This document shows positions 24,736-32,081 of a DNA stretch of 56,321 nucleotides, piece after piece; within the stretch, counting starts at the first letter, position 1; each line of letters opens with the position of its first letter. The translations under genes and the position numbers were made by a program. Origin of the DNA: JACVCS01 sp038328575 (GTDB taxonomy: Bacteria > Planctomycetota > Phycisphaerae > Phycisphaerales > UBA1924); the NCBI GenBank assembly GCA_038328575.1, contig JBBQMD010000013.1, positions 1 to 56,321 of the forward strand, written 5' to 3'. The notes beneath the pieces are model-generated. The model worked only from the letters and a program-made list of their open reading frames with translations, did not search any database and was not told the DNA's origin.

Positions 24736-26253
24736 ATGTCTCGTACTCCGTCTTCGTCGTCGTCGTCGTCCGCCGCCACTTTCAACGGTTCTGGGCTAAA
24801 GCCCAAGAACAGCGTGGAGGTAAAGCCTGGCGCGGGCGCACCGAACAACTCACCATCACCATCATCATCGACTTCGACGGCTCCGGAGGGAGCTTCCGGG
24901 CCTGGCGCGATGAAGCCGGCGGCGGGCGCGTTTGTGTCGTCTACTTCAAGCTCAGCGTCGGGCGCGACGCCTTCGGGCGCGGGCAAGCCGGGCGGCGCGG
25001 TTGGCTCAGGAGGCACGGCGGCGCCGGGCGCGCAGGGCACGGCACCCGGTGGCTCGATCGCGGCGGGCGGCGCGAGTGGGAAGTTCAACGCAGCTGCGGG
25101 GGGAACGGGGGGAACGGGCGCAATCGCCGCGGGCGGGAAGCCTGGTGCGCCGGGGGCCGGTGTGCCGGCGCCGGGCGTGTTGACGCGCCCGAATCTTGTG
25201 CCGAGCAAAGAGAAGATGCACGCAGTGGGCCAGGCGGTAGTTCAGATCGAGAAGACCTTCGGCAAGGGCGCGATCATGAAGCTGGATGAGCAGGCGTACC
25301 TGAGCATCCCGGGCATCTCCACCGGCACGCTCTCGTTGGACCTGGCGCTGGGCGGCAAGGGCATCCCGCGCGGACGCATCATCGAGATCTTCGGCCCGGA
25401 ATCCAGCGGTAAAACGACGCTCGCGCTGACGGTCGCGGCCAATGCGCAACGCGACGGCGGCGTCGCGGCGGTGATCGACGCCGAGCACGCGATGGACCCG
25501 TCCTGGGCCCGCAAGATCGGCGTGGACATCGATCAACTGCTGGTCAGCCAGCCCGATAGCGGCGAGCAAGGCCTGGAGATCTGCGAGCTGCTGGTGCGCT
25601 CCAACGCGGTCGATCTGATCATCGTCGACTCGGTCGCGGCGTTGATCCCCCGATCGGAAATCGAGGGGGAGATGGGCGACGCCACCGTCGGCGCCCAGGC
25701 CCGCCTCATGAGCCAGGCCATGCGCAAGCTCACCGGCATCATCGCCCGCAGCAACTGCACGGTGATCTTCATCAACCAGATCCGCGAGAAGATCGGCGTC
25801 ATGTTCGGCAGCCCCGAGACCACCACCGGCGGTCGCGCGCTAAAGTTCTACGCCTCGGTGCGAATCGACGTGCGCCGCACCAGCTCGATCAAAGAAGGCG
25901 AAGTCAGCGTTGGCAACCGCACCCGCGCACGCGTGGTCAAGAACAAGGTCGCGCCGCCATTTCGCGAGGCGGAGTTTGACATCATGTTTGACGAGGGGAT
26001 CAGCTCGACGGGCGACCTGCTGGACTTGGCGGTCGAGTCCAAGGTCATCGACAAATCTGGCGCGTGGTTCAACTATGGCGAGGTCAAGCTTGGCCAGGGA
26101 CGCGAGAACGCCAAGCGATTCATCAAGGAGAATCCCGAGCTATTCAGCGACGTCCGCAAGAAGACGCTCGCAGTCCGACTCGCGGCGACGGCGGCCGGAG
26201 GCGCGGCGAAGTTCGCGATCGCCGCGGGCGAGGCGGATGATGGGAAGGAGTGA
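24736..26253 (+). CDS. recA: Recombinase RecA with ~155-residue disordered N-terminal extension
   Basis: 505 aa, against about 350 for typical RecA. Residues 1-155 are low-complexity Ser/Gly/Ala/Pro; the RecA core then begins near Met161 (HAVGQAVVQIEKTFGKGAIM). Core motifs are intact: Walker A GPESSGKT (220-227), VIDAEHAMDP, Walker B region LIIVDSVAALIPRSEIEGEMGD, L2-loop GVMFGSPETTTGGRALKFY and KNKVAPPFREAEFDI. It forms the ATP-dependent ssDNA filament for strand exchange and for LexA-type cleavage. ATG 24736 has AAAGGA 9 nt upstream; no equally good ribosome site is seen before Met161, and the extension stays open in frame. A GTG at 24703 is an alternative start. Confidence 0.95.
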   Translation: MSRTPSSSSSSSAATFNGSGLKPKNSVEVKPGAGAPNNSPSPSSSTSTAPEGASGPGAMKPAAGAFVSSTSSSASGATPSGAGKPGGAVGSGGTAAPGAQGTAPGGSIAAGGASGKFNAAAGGTGGTGAIAAGGKPGAPGAGVPAPGVLTRPNLVPSKEKMHAVGQAVVQIEKTFGKGAIMKLDEQAYLSIPGISTGTLSLDLALGGKGIPRGRIIEIFGPESSGKTTLALTVAANAQRDGGVAAVIDAEHAMDPSWARKIGVDIDQLLVSQPDSGEQGLEICELLVRSNAVDLIIVDSVAALIPRSEIEGEMGDATVGAQARLMSQAMRKLTGIIARSNCTVIFINQIREKIGVMFGSPETTTGGRALKFYASVRIDVRRTSSIKEGEVSVGNRTRARVVKNKVAPPFREAEFDIMFDEGISSTGDLLDLAVESKVIDKSGAWFNYGEVKLGQGRENAKRFIKENPELFSDVRKKTLAVRLAATAAGGAAKFAIAAGEADDGKE

Positions 26254-26270
26254 GGGGGACGGGGGGAAGG

Positions 26271-26352
26271 GATTCAGGGATTCAGGGATTCAGGGATTCA
26301 GGGATTCAGGGAATCGAGGGATCGAACTTGCGAGTCGCGACTCGCGACTCTT
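26271..26352. repeat. Five perfect octamers then heptamers after recA
   Basis: GATTCAGG x5 (26271-26310), then 7-periodic GAATCGA, GGGATCG, AACTTGC, GAGTCGC, GACTCGC, GACTCTT. The octamer recurs near 40204; the heptamers match the family at 5983 and 9418. Confidence 0.85.
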
Positions 26353-26410
26353 GCTGCGGCGTGTGGGGGCGTGCGCACACGCCGCGTTTGGTGGAGCGGA
26401 TGGGCGGCAA

Positions 26411-26460
26411 ATGACCGTGGGCGGATGACCGTGTGCGGATGACTATGTGCGGATGCGTGG
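26411..26460. repeat. 14-bp tandem repeats upstream of the DUF4259 gene
   Basis: ATGACCGTGGGCGG, ATGACCGTGTGCGG, ATGACTATGTGCGG and a partial fourth unit; period 14 is twice the heptamer period. Ends 30 bp before the next start. Confidence 0.8.
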
Positions 26461-26490
26461 CGGCGCGGGGGCGGGGGCCGGAGGATCGTC

Positions 26491-26895
26491 ATGGGCGCTT
26501 GGGGTGTGGGGCCGTTTGAGAATGATGGCGCGCTGGATTGGGTGCTTGAGCTTGAGGAGACGCTCGGCTTCAATCTCATCGAGCGGTCGCTGGACCAGGT
26601 GAACGAGCTGATCCTCGGCGATGAGCTCGAATCGGGACTCGCGGAGAACGCACTGGCGGCGGCGGAGGTGCTCGCGGCGATGGCCGAGCGCGGGCGCGCG
26701 GATCTGCCGGCGGACGTGCGAGCGTGGCTGGAGGCGAACACGGATTCACCGCCGCCACACTTGCTGCGCGCGGCGGCGAAGGCTGTGAAACGCGTCGGTG
26801 ATGACTCGGAGCTTGCGACGGTTTGGAAGGACGCCGAGCATGGAGCAGCTTGGCAAGCGGAGGTAAAGGACTTGCTCGCGCGGCTGAAAGCGTGA
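26491..26895 (+). CDS. DUF4259 family protein
   Basis: 134 aa, cytoplasmic. Begins with the family signature MGAWGVGPFENDGALDW, then alternating helices (LDQVNELILGDEL, AENALAAAEVLAAM). Function unknown; such proteins are small, often single-gene units. GGAGGATC lies 4-5 nt before the ATG. Flanked on both sides by tandem repeats. Confidence 0.85.
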   Translation: MGAWGVGPFENDGALDWVLELEETLGFNLIERSLDQVNELILGDELESGLAENALAAAEVLAAMAERGRADLPADVRAWLEANTDSPPPHLLRAAAKAVKRVGDDSELATVWKDAEHGAAWQAEVKDLLARLKA

Positions 26896-26924
26896 GGTCG
26901 TGAGCATTTGGCGCGAGGCCCATG

Positions 26925-26966
26925 ACTGGTAACTGGTAACTGGTAACTGGTGACTCGTGACTGGTG
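26925..26966. repeat. Six ACTGGTA-type heptamers
   Basis: ACTGGTA x3, ACTGGTG, ACTCGTG, ACTGGTG in exact register, 29 bp after the DUF4259 stop and 31 bp before the dipeptidase start. Confidence 0.85.
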
Positions 26967-26986
26967 ACCCCGGACCGCTCACACCG

Positions 26987-26992
26987 TACCGT
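26987..26992 (+). promoter_or_regulatory. TACCGT -10 element, leaderless start of the dipeptidase gene
   Basis: TANNNT hexamer 5 nt before ATG 26998; a GTGACC -35-like hexamer lies 17 nt further upstream. Confidence 0.45.
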
Positions 26993-26997
26993 TCACC

Positions 26998-28026
26998 ATG
27001 GCACGCGAACTCACCTGGTTTGATGGGCACTTGGATTTGGCAATGCTGGAGGTGCTGGGGCGCGACATGCTCGCGCCCGTAGCAACGGCGGGGGGTCCGG
27101 ACCTGCCAGCGGCGGTGACGCTCGCGACGTTAAAAACCGGGCGCGTGGCGCAGGCACTGGCGACGATCTTTGCCGAGGCCGATGGCAAGGATCCGCGCGG
27201 CTCATACCCCAGCGGCGACGCGGCCCAGGCCAAGCGCGCCGGGCTTGCGCAACTGCGAATCTACGAGCGCTGGGTGCTCGAGGGGCACGCAAAGTGGATG
27301 CGCGGGCCGGCGTCGCACCCGCCGGGTTCGACGCCCGCGCTGACGATCGGCATTCTCATTGAGGGCGCCGACGTCATCGAAGGGCCCGCGGAGCTCGGGT
27401 GGTGGAAAGAGCGCGGCATCGTCAGCGTCGCGATGGCGTGGTGGAAGGACTCGCGCTACGCAACCGGCAACGGGCACGACCCCGACGGTGCCCATGGCAA
27501 GATCGGCCTGACCACGCTGGGGCGCGGGTTAGCGGCGGAGATGGACCGGCTGGGCGTGGTACACGACGTGTCGCACTTGTCGGATCGGGCGCTGGAGGAG
27601 TTGCTGTCGCTGACCAGCAAGCCGGTGATTGCGAGCCACTCGAACAGCCGCGCGCTACTGGGAGATCCGAAGAATCAGCGGCATCTGAGCGACGGCGCGA
27701 TCAAGGAGATCGCGCGGCGCGGCGGCATGATCGGGCTGAACCTCTACAGCAAGTTTTTGAACGCGGAGTGCGCCGAGCCGCCCAGGCGCGCGAGTATCGC
27801 GGATTGCGTTCGTCACATCGAGCGCGTGTGTGAGATTGCGGGCGGGCGCGGGAACGTGGGGCTGGGGAGCGATATGGATGGCGGGTTTTCAGCCGCGCGT
27901 TTGCCGGAGGGGATTGATCTGCCGGAGCATCTCACGCGGCTAACAGACGCGCTGTCTCTGCGCGGGTGGAGCGATCGAGAGGTGCAGGGGTTTGCGAATG
28001 GGAACTGGGCGAGGTTCTGGCGGTAG
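26998..28026 (+). CDS. M19 family (membrane/renal type) dipeptidase
   Basis: 342 aa metal-dependent TIM-barrel dipeptidase. The zinc ligands can be read: HxD in DGHLDL (residues 11, 13), the bridging Glu in LIEGADVI, His in VVHDVSHLS and His in IASHSNSRAL; the later GLGSDMDGG loop is also conserved. The family hydrolyses dipeptides, including those with a D-residue. No signal peptide, so the enzyme is probably cytoplasmic. Start ATG at 26998 leads directly into the barrel; no ribosome site. Convergent with the FAD reductase gene (15-bp gap). Confidence 0.92.
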   Translation: MARELTWFDGHLDLAMLEVLGRDMLAPVATAGGPDLPAAVTLATLKTGRVAQALATIFAEADGKDPRGSYPSGDAAQAKRAGLAQLRIYERWVLEGHAKWMRGPASHPPGSTPALTIGILIEGADVIEGPAELGWWKERGIVSVAMAWWKDSRYATGNGHDPDGAHGKIGLTTLGRGLAAEMDRLGVVHDVSHLSDRALEELLSLTSKPVIASHSNSRALLGDPKNQRHLSDGAIKEIARRGGMIGLNLYSKFLNAECAEPPRRASIADCVRHIERVCEIAGGRGNVGLGSDMDGGFSAARLPEGIDLPEHLTRLTDALSLRGWSDREVQGFANGNWARFWR

Positions 28027-28041
28027 CGCGACGAACTCGCT

Positions 28042-29256
28042 TCAACGAGCGAGCGCGCCGCCGACGAGGGCCTCGCCGAACATGAGAGCGAGCCTGGGGC
28101 GGCGGAGAGCGAAACGGGCGAGTTCGAGGGGTCGGATTTCGGAGCGGAGGCCGCGGGCGATGGCGTCGGGGGAGAGTCCTTGCATGACGGTGCTGACCAT
28201 GTCCCATTGGTGATCTGTGAAGGACGCGATGCGTAGGTTCATCTTCCAGGCGAGCCAGAACTGGTAGGCGTAGCGGCGGCGCCACCAGCGTTCGTACGTG
28301 GCGAGGTGTTTCGAAGCGGCCTCGGGTTCGTGAGCCGCGAGGGCGATGGCGTTGCCGGCGAAGCGTCCGGCCTCGATGCAATAGCGGATGCCCTCGCCGA
28401 TGAGCGGGAGCGCCTGCATGGCGCTATCGCCGACGCAGACGATGTTGCCGAAGACGGCTTGTCGGTTGGGAGCTTCGCTGGGGAGAACGCCGAAGTGCTT
28501 TTCGATGAGGCGCCCGGTGCGCAGGCCGAGGCGAGCGGGCTGGTCAGAGGCCATGAAGTCATCAAGCATGGGGCGGGGGCGGGCCCGGGTGACGGGCTGG
28601 AGAACGCCGACGCCGACGCGGATGCGCCCGTGCGGGCCGGGGAGGGCCCAGCCGTAGCCGCTGGGAAAGTGGCGCGAGCCGACCAGGAGCAGGCAGTGGT
28701 GCGGATCGGGCGAGAGGTTTTCGTACTCGTACTCGGCGCCGACGCCGTAGCGGGTGGGACGGGGCTGGAGGCGAAGCGGCACAGTGACGGCGCGAGCGGA
28801 GCCGCTGGCATCGACGATGAATCGCGAGCGGACGCAAAACTCGTTCTTGCCGAGTGCAACGGTGGAGCGAAAATCGTTGCGAGAGAGTTGGTCGGTGTTG
28901 ACGTATCTCGCGCCGGTGAGGATCTCGGCGCCGGCCTCGCGCGCGAGGTCAGCGAGGTAGACGTACGTCGCGGTGACGTCGAGCGTCACCGGATGGTCGT
29001 CGCTGGTAAATGGCGTCGTCGCGCTGACGTTTGGCGAGGCGAAAGTGGCGGAGCGAATGGGATGGTGCAGGTGATCGGGGATGCCGAGTTGACGAAGGTG
29101 AAAGAGCCAGGAGCCGCCGCTGGTGCGAATGGGAAGGCCGATGTGCGGATCGCGGTGGACGAGGAGGACGGACGCGCCGGCTTTGGCGGCGGCGTGAGCG
29201 GTCGCAAGGCCCGCGGGCCCGCCGCCGACGACGAGAATGTCAAACGAGCGATCCAT
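28042..29256 (-). CDS. FAD-dependent oxidoreductase of the geranylgeranyl reductase family
   Basis: 404 aa. N-terminal FAD-binding Rossmann motif FDILVVGGGPAGLATAHAA (GGGPAG at 11-16), FIVDASGS in the middle, and the second FAD motif VCVGDSAMQALPLIGEGI, whose GEGI part is typical of geranylgeranyl-reductase/FixC-like enzymes. These reduce isoprenoid double bonds or hydroxylate aromatic rings; the substrate here cannot be assigned. ATG 29256 is the family N-terminus; the frame runs upstream to 29541, through the promoter of the divergent gene. TATGCT lies 9 nt upstream and there is no ribosome site. Confidence 0.88.
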   Translation of the reverse strand: MDRSFDILVVGGGPAGLATAHAAAKAGASVLLVHRDPHIGLPIRTSGGSWLFHLRQLGIPDHLHHPIRSATFASPNVSATTPFTSDDHPVTLDVTATYVYLADLAREAGAEILTGARYVNTDQLSRNDFRSTVALGKNEFCVRSRFIVDASGSARAVTVPLRLQPRPTRYGVGAEYEYENLSPDPHHCLLLVGSRHFPSGYGWALPGPHGRIRVGVGVLQPVTRARPRPMLDDFMASDQPARLGLRTGRLIEKHFGVLPSEAPNRQAVFGNIVCVGDSAMQALPLIGEGIRYCIEAGRFAGNAIALAAHEPEAASKHLATYERWWRRRYAYQFWLAWKMNLRIASFTDHQWDMVSTVMQGLSPDAIARGLRSEIRPLELARFALRRPRLALMFGEALVGGALAR

Positions 29257-29265
29257 CGGAGGCGG

Positions 29266-29271
29266 AGCATA
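29266..29271 (-). promoter_or_regulatory. TATGCT -10 element, leaderless start of the FAD reductase gene
   Basis: TANNNT hexamer on the minus strand, 9 nt before the start at 29256; identical hexamer to the recA and rhodanese-like promoters. Confidence 0.4.
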
Positions 29272-29488
29272 CCGGACAAAGTCCGGCACGGCGGGTGGTG
29301 GTCGTGAATCGCGGGTTTGACTGGGTGGCGCACAAGCCGAGTTTGGGGGCTTTGGGGGACTTCCTACGTCGTACAAGGTCCGAGTGGCGAGATGAGATCG
29401 GGCCAAAAGGCCTGTAATTCTGAAACATGAGCGCAATTTGCTGCGCAGGTGATAGAGTTCAGTGGTTCGTCCTTCTGGGAGGAAGGCG

Positions 29489-30445
29489 TTGAAGACTGTC
29501 CGCGTCCAACTGGTCGCGGCGGTGCTGCTTGGCGCAGGCACCGTTGCGAGTGGTCAACCTGTGCCCTTGGGTCAGTCTGCGCGTACGCAGACGGGCTGGG
29601 CGGGGTTGACCGTGCCCGGCGTGTCACCCACGCGGGTGACGACAGCCTCGAGCCTGTCTGGGCCGGCGAGCGCGACACCGACCTCACACGGATTTTCGGC
29701 GACCATTCTCGGACAGCCGATGTCGTTCAGCTCGCTCGCAATGGCCGTGAGCGAGCCGGCGATCACCGGGCTGCCGCCGCTTGGTGAGGGGTTTACACTC
29801 AGCGCCGGCAGCTCGATCAACTTGGCCAACTCGCGGGTCGCGGGGAGCACGTTCTCTGCGTCAGCCACCGCTTCCTTCGCTGAGACGTTCAATGTCAACG
29901 GCCTGACCAGCACGCCAGCGTTTATTGACTTAGTGTTTCGCGTTCAGGGGACGATGCTTCGCAGCGCTGGGATCAACAACATCATCTCTCGCGTCATCGT
30001 CAGCGCCGGCACGCCCGATGGCGTCGGCGAGCCGATCTACATCGACACGCTTGGGCAGGCCCCCCTGCTACGCGGCGTCGCGATCGCGCCAGCGAACGCC
30101 GCGGAGTCGATCCGCGTCGTGGACCAGACGATCGTGCAGCGACTGGTGTTGCCAGCGGGGGGCACCGGGTCGGTGTCGATTGCGCTGGCCCTCAACGCGT
30201 TTACGAGCGTGGGCACGTCAACATTTGTCGGGCTCAACGCGGCCGCGTCGTCGCAGTTTACCGGTGGGCTTGTTTTGACGGGGATTTCGGTGCGCGACTC
30301 GGCGGGCCTCCAGATCACGCCCGGGCGCTTTGATTTCACCTCGGCTTCGGGCACGGAGTACAGCCTGCTGCTGCTGCCCTCGCCCGGCGCGGCGGTGTTG
30401 CTGGCCATGGGCGGGCTGGTGAGCTCGCGCCGGCGGCGTGTTTGA
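29489..30445 (+). CDS. Secreted protein with PEP-CTERM-like sorting tail
   Basis: 318 aa if started at TTG 29489, which follows GGAGGAAGG at ideal spacing and gives a normal signal peptide (KTVRVQLVAAVLLGAGTVASG). A GTG at 29462 is a weaker alternative. The body is beta-rich with no recognisable domain (SLAMAVSEPAITGLPPLG, VFRVQGTML). The C-terminus LLPSPGAAVLLAMGGLVSSRRRRV repeats the Pro-Gly / hydrophobic / Arg-cluster layout of the protein at 10336, implying the same surface-sorting route. Confidence 0.78.
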   Translation: MKTVRVQLVAAVLLGAGTVASGQPVPLGQSARTQTGWAGLTVPGVSPTRVTTASSLSGPASATPTSHGFSATILGQPMSFSSLAMAVSEPAITGLPPLGEGFTLSAGSSINLANSRVAGSTFSASATASFAETFNVNGLTSTPAFIDLVFRVQGTMLRSAGINNIISRVIVSAGTPDGVGEPIYIDTLGQAPLLRGVAIAPANAAESIRVVDQTIVQRLVLPAGGTGSVSIALALNAFTSVGTSTFVGLNAAASSQFTGGLVLTGISVRDSAGLQITPGRFDFTSASGTEYSLLLLPSPGAAVLLAMGGLVSSRRRRV

Positions 30446-30607
30446 GCGGCGGTTCCCGCACCTGACTCGGCCGCCGAGCGCCGATGGCCCTCACATGCAG
30501 TCCTTTTTGCCCCCGGACGTAGCCGCTGGGCGGAATCTCGCCTAGCATCTCGGCCCCGCGTGAGCGCCCTTGGGCGTTCCCGGTTCATCACTTGCGAGGA
30601 TCTTGCC

Positions 30608-30889
30608 ATGGCACATAAAAAGGGACAGGGCTCGACAAAGAACGGGCGCGACAGCAACCCGCAGTACCGTGGCGTGAAGCTGTACGCTGGCGAGGTTTGC
30701 CAGGCTGGCTCGATCATCATTCGCCAGGTGGGCACGCCGCTGAAGGCGGGCTTTATGGTCCGTCGCGGCAAGGATGACACGCTTTACGCCTTGGGCTCCG
30801 GCAAGATCGTCTTCATGGGCTCGACGGTCCACGTCGACCCGATGGACCCGGCCGAGCCGCGGCCGTTCTGGCTCAAGAAGAGCAGCTAA
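30608..30889 (+). CDS. rpmA: 50S ribosomal protein bL27
   Basis: 93 aa. MAHKKGQGSTKNGRDS is the bL27 N-terminus that reaches the peptidyl-transferase centre, followed by GVKLYAGEVCQAGSIIIRQVGT, KDDTLYAL and GSGKIVF. The family's usual HPGxNVGxG segment is replaced by a shorter TPLKAGFMV. ATG 30608 has GAGGATC upstream. bL21 (rplU) and obgE, the normal neighbours, are not next to it, so it is a lone gene. A TAGCAT hexamer at about 30543 may be its -10. It has its own terminator. Confidence 0.95.
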   Translation: MAHKKGQGSTKNGRDSNPQYRGVKLYAGEVCQAGSIIIRQVGTPLKAGFMVRRGKDDTLYALGSGKIVFMGSTVHVDPMDPAEPRPFWLKKSS

Positions 30890-30928
30890 GCGAGCGGGTT
30901 GGCTGAGAAATCGTACCGTCGGACGTGT

Positions 30929-30960
30929 CACTGAACGGCTTTGCGTTCAGTGGTTTTCTA
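30929..30960 (+). terminator. Intrinsic terminator of rpmA
   Basis: Perfect 9-bp stem CACTGAACG / CGTTCAGTG, 6-nt loop, followed by GTTTTCTATT; 40 bp after the stop. Confidence 0.85.
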
Positions 30961-31052
30961 TTGGAACTGAGGGAAGGAACTGATTGGCCGCGCTGCGGTT
31001 GTGGTCGTTCATGGAGAATCGGAGTCTGCGGCACTGAGCGACCGCGGCGGTC

Positions 31053-31108
31053 GATCAGTGGCACGAGATCAGTGGCACGAGAGCAGTGGCACGGGAGCAG
31101 TGGCACGA
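31053..31108. repeat. Four 14-bp tandem repeats upstream of the kdsA 3' end
   Basis: GATCAGTGGCACGA x2, GAGCAGTGGCACGG, GAGCAGTGGCACGA in exact register (14 = 2 x 7), between convergent rpmA and kdsA. Confidence 0.88.
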
Positions 31109-31129
31109 TGCAGCACGACGACTCTTGAA

Positions 31130-31981
31130 CTAAGCGATCATCGAGGCCATCGCACGCCGAATCGCTCCCGCCTCGCGAACTACAGCGCGAGCGACGTCCA
31201 GCGTCAGCGTCGTGTGCGCGTCGCTCAAGGAGTTTTTGGGGTCGGTGTGCGCTTCGAGGAACAGGCTGTGTACGCCGGCGGCGACGGCGGCTCGGGCCAG
31301 GAGCGGGGCGCGTTCGGGGCGGCCGCCGGTTTGTTCGCCGGCCCCGCCGCTGGGGCCGGGGAGTTGGGTTGAGTGGGTGCAGTCAAAGCAGACGGGGTGG
31401 CCCAGGTCGATCATGTCGCCGAGACCGATGAAGTCGTTGACGAGGCGGCCGTAGCCGAAGAATGTGCCGCGCTCGGTGAGCATGACGTTGGTGCAGCCGG
31501 CCTCGGCGAGTTTCTTGGTGGCGCCGCGCATCTCTGCCGGTGAGATGAACTGGCCCTTCTTGACGTTCACGGCGCGCTTGTGCTTCGCGGCGGCCTGACC
31601 CGCGGCCAGCAGCAGGTCCGTTTGCCGGCACAGGAACGCCGGGATCTGGATCAGGTCCACCACGCGAGCGACCGGCTCTGCCTGGTGCGGCTCGTGAATG
31701 TCCGTTGTACACGGCACGCCCAGCTCGCGGCTGATCTGTGCCAGCCATGCGGTGCCTTGTTCCAGGCCGGGGCCTCGCGCTGACGAGATCGATGAGCGAT
31801 TCGCCTTGTCGAACGAAGCCTTGAAGATGTACGAGAGGCCGGCCTGTGCGCACGCGTCTCGCATAGCGTGCCCGACGGTCATCCCGAGCTCGAGCGACTC
31901 GAGGACGCACGGGCCAGCGATGATCGCCAGCGGCTGATTCGGCCCGATTGCGATGGATCCCACGGTGCAAGAGTTCGACAT
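31130..31981 (-). CDS. kdsA: 3-deoxy-8-phosphooctulonate synthase (Kdo-8-P synthase), metal-dependent class
   Basis: 283 aa TIM barrel condensing PEP with arabinose 5-phosphate to make Kdo-8-P for the inner core of lipopolysaccharide. Motifs: IIAGPCVLES with Cys25 (metal ligand, hence the metal-dependent class rather than the Asn-type E. coli enzyme), FKASFDKANRSS, PCTTDIHEP, LIQIPAFLCRQTD, NVKKGQFISP, DCTHS and EAHTDP. A 15-residue Gly-rich insert (GPSGGAGEQTGGRPE) follows DCTHSTQLP. Start ATG 31981; TACGCT 5 nt upstream and no ribosome site. Implies a Gram-negative type outer membrane. Divergent from the helical-repeat gene. Confidence 0.94.
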   Translation of the reverse strand: MSNSCTVGSIAIGPNQPLAIIAGPCVLESLELGMTVGHAMRDACAQAGLSYIFKASFDKANRSSISSARGPGLEQGTAWLAQISRELGVPCTTDIHEPHQAEPVARVVDLIQIPAFLCRQTDLLLAAGQAAAKHKRAVNVKKGQFISPAEMRGATKKLAEAGCTNVMLTERGTFFGYGRLVNDFIGLGDMIDLGHPVCFDCTHSTQLPGPSGGAGEQTGGRPERAPLLARAAVAAGVHSLFLEAHTDPKNSLSDAHTTLTLDVARAVVREAGAIRRAMASMIA

Positions 31982-31986
31982 GGGCG

Positions 31987-31992
31987 AGCGTA
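31987..31992 (-). promoter_or_regulatory. TACGCT -10 element, leaderless start of kdsA
   Basis: TANNNT hexamer on the minus strand 5 nt before the start at 31981; the same hexamer occurs before the MauE gene at 52197. Confidence 0.45.
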
Positions 31993-32069
31993 TGCGGGCG
32001 CGGGGCGGGCGCTGACTGAGGCGGCCCGAGGGCAGAGGAAGTGATGAGGCGCGCGCGGCGCATGGTTCC

Positions 32070-32075
32070 TAAGGT
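32070..32075 (+). promoter_or_regulatory. TAAGGT hexamer before the helical-repeat gene
   Basis: TANNNT 6 nt before ATG 32082; it also contains AAGG, so it could instead serve as a ribosome site. Confidence 0.3.
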
Positions 32076-32081
32076 TGAGGC

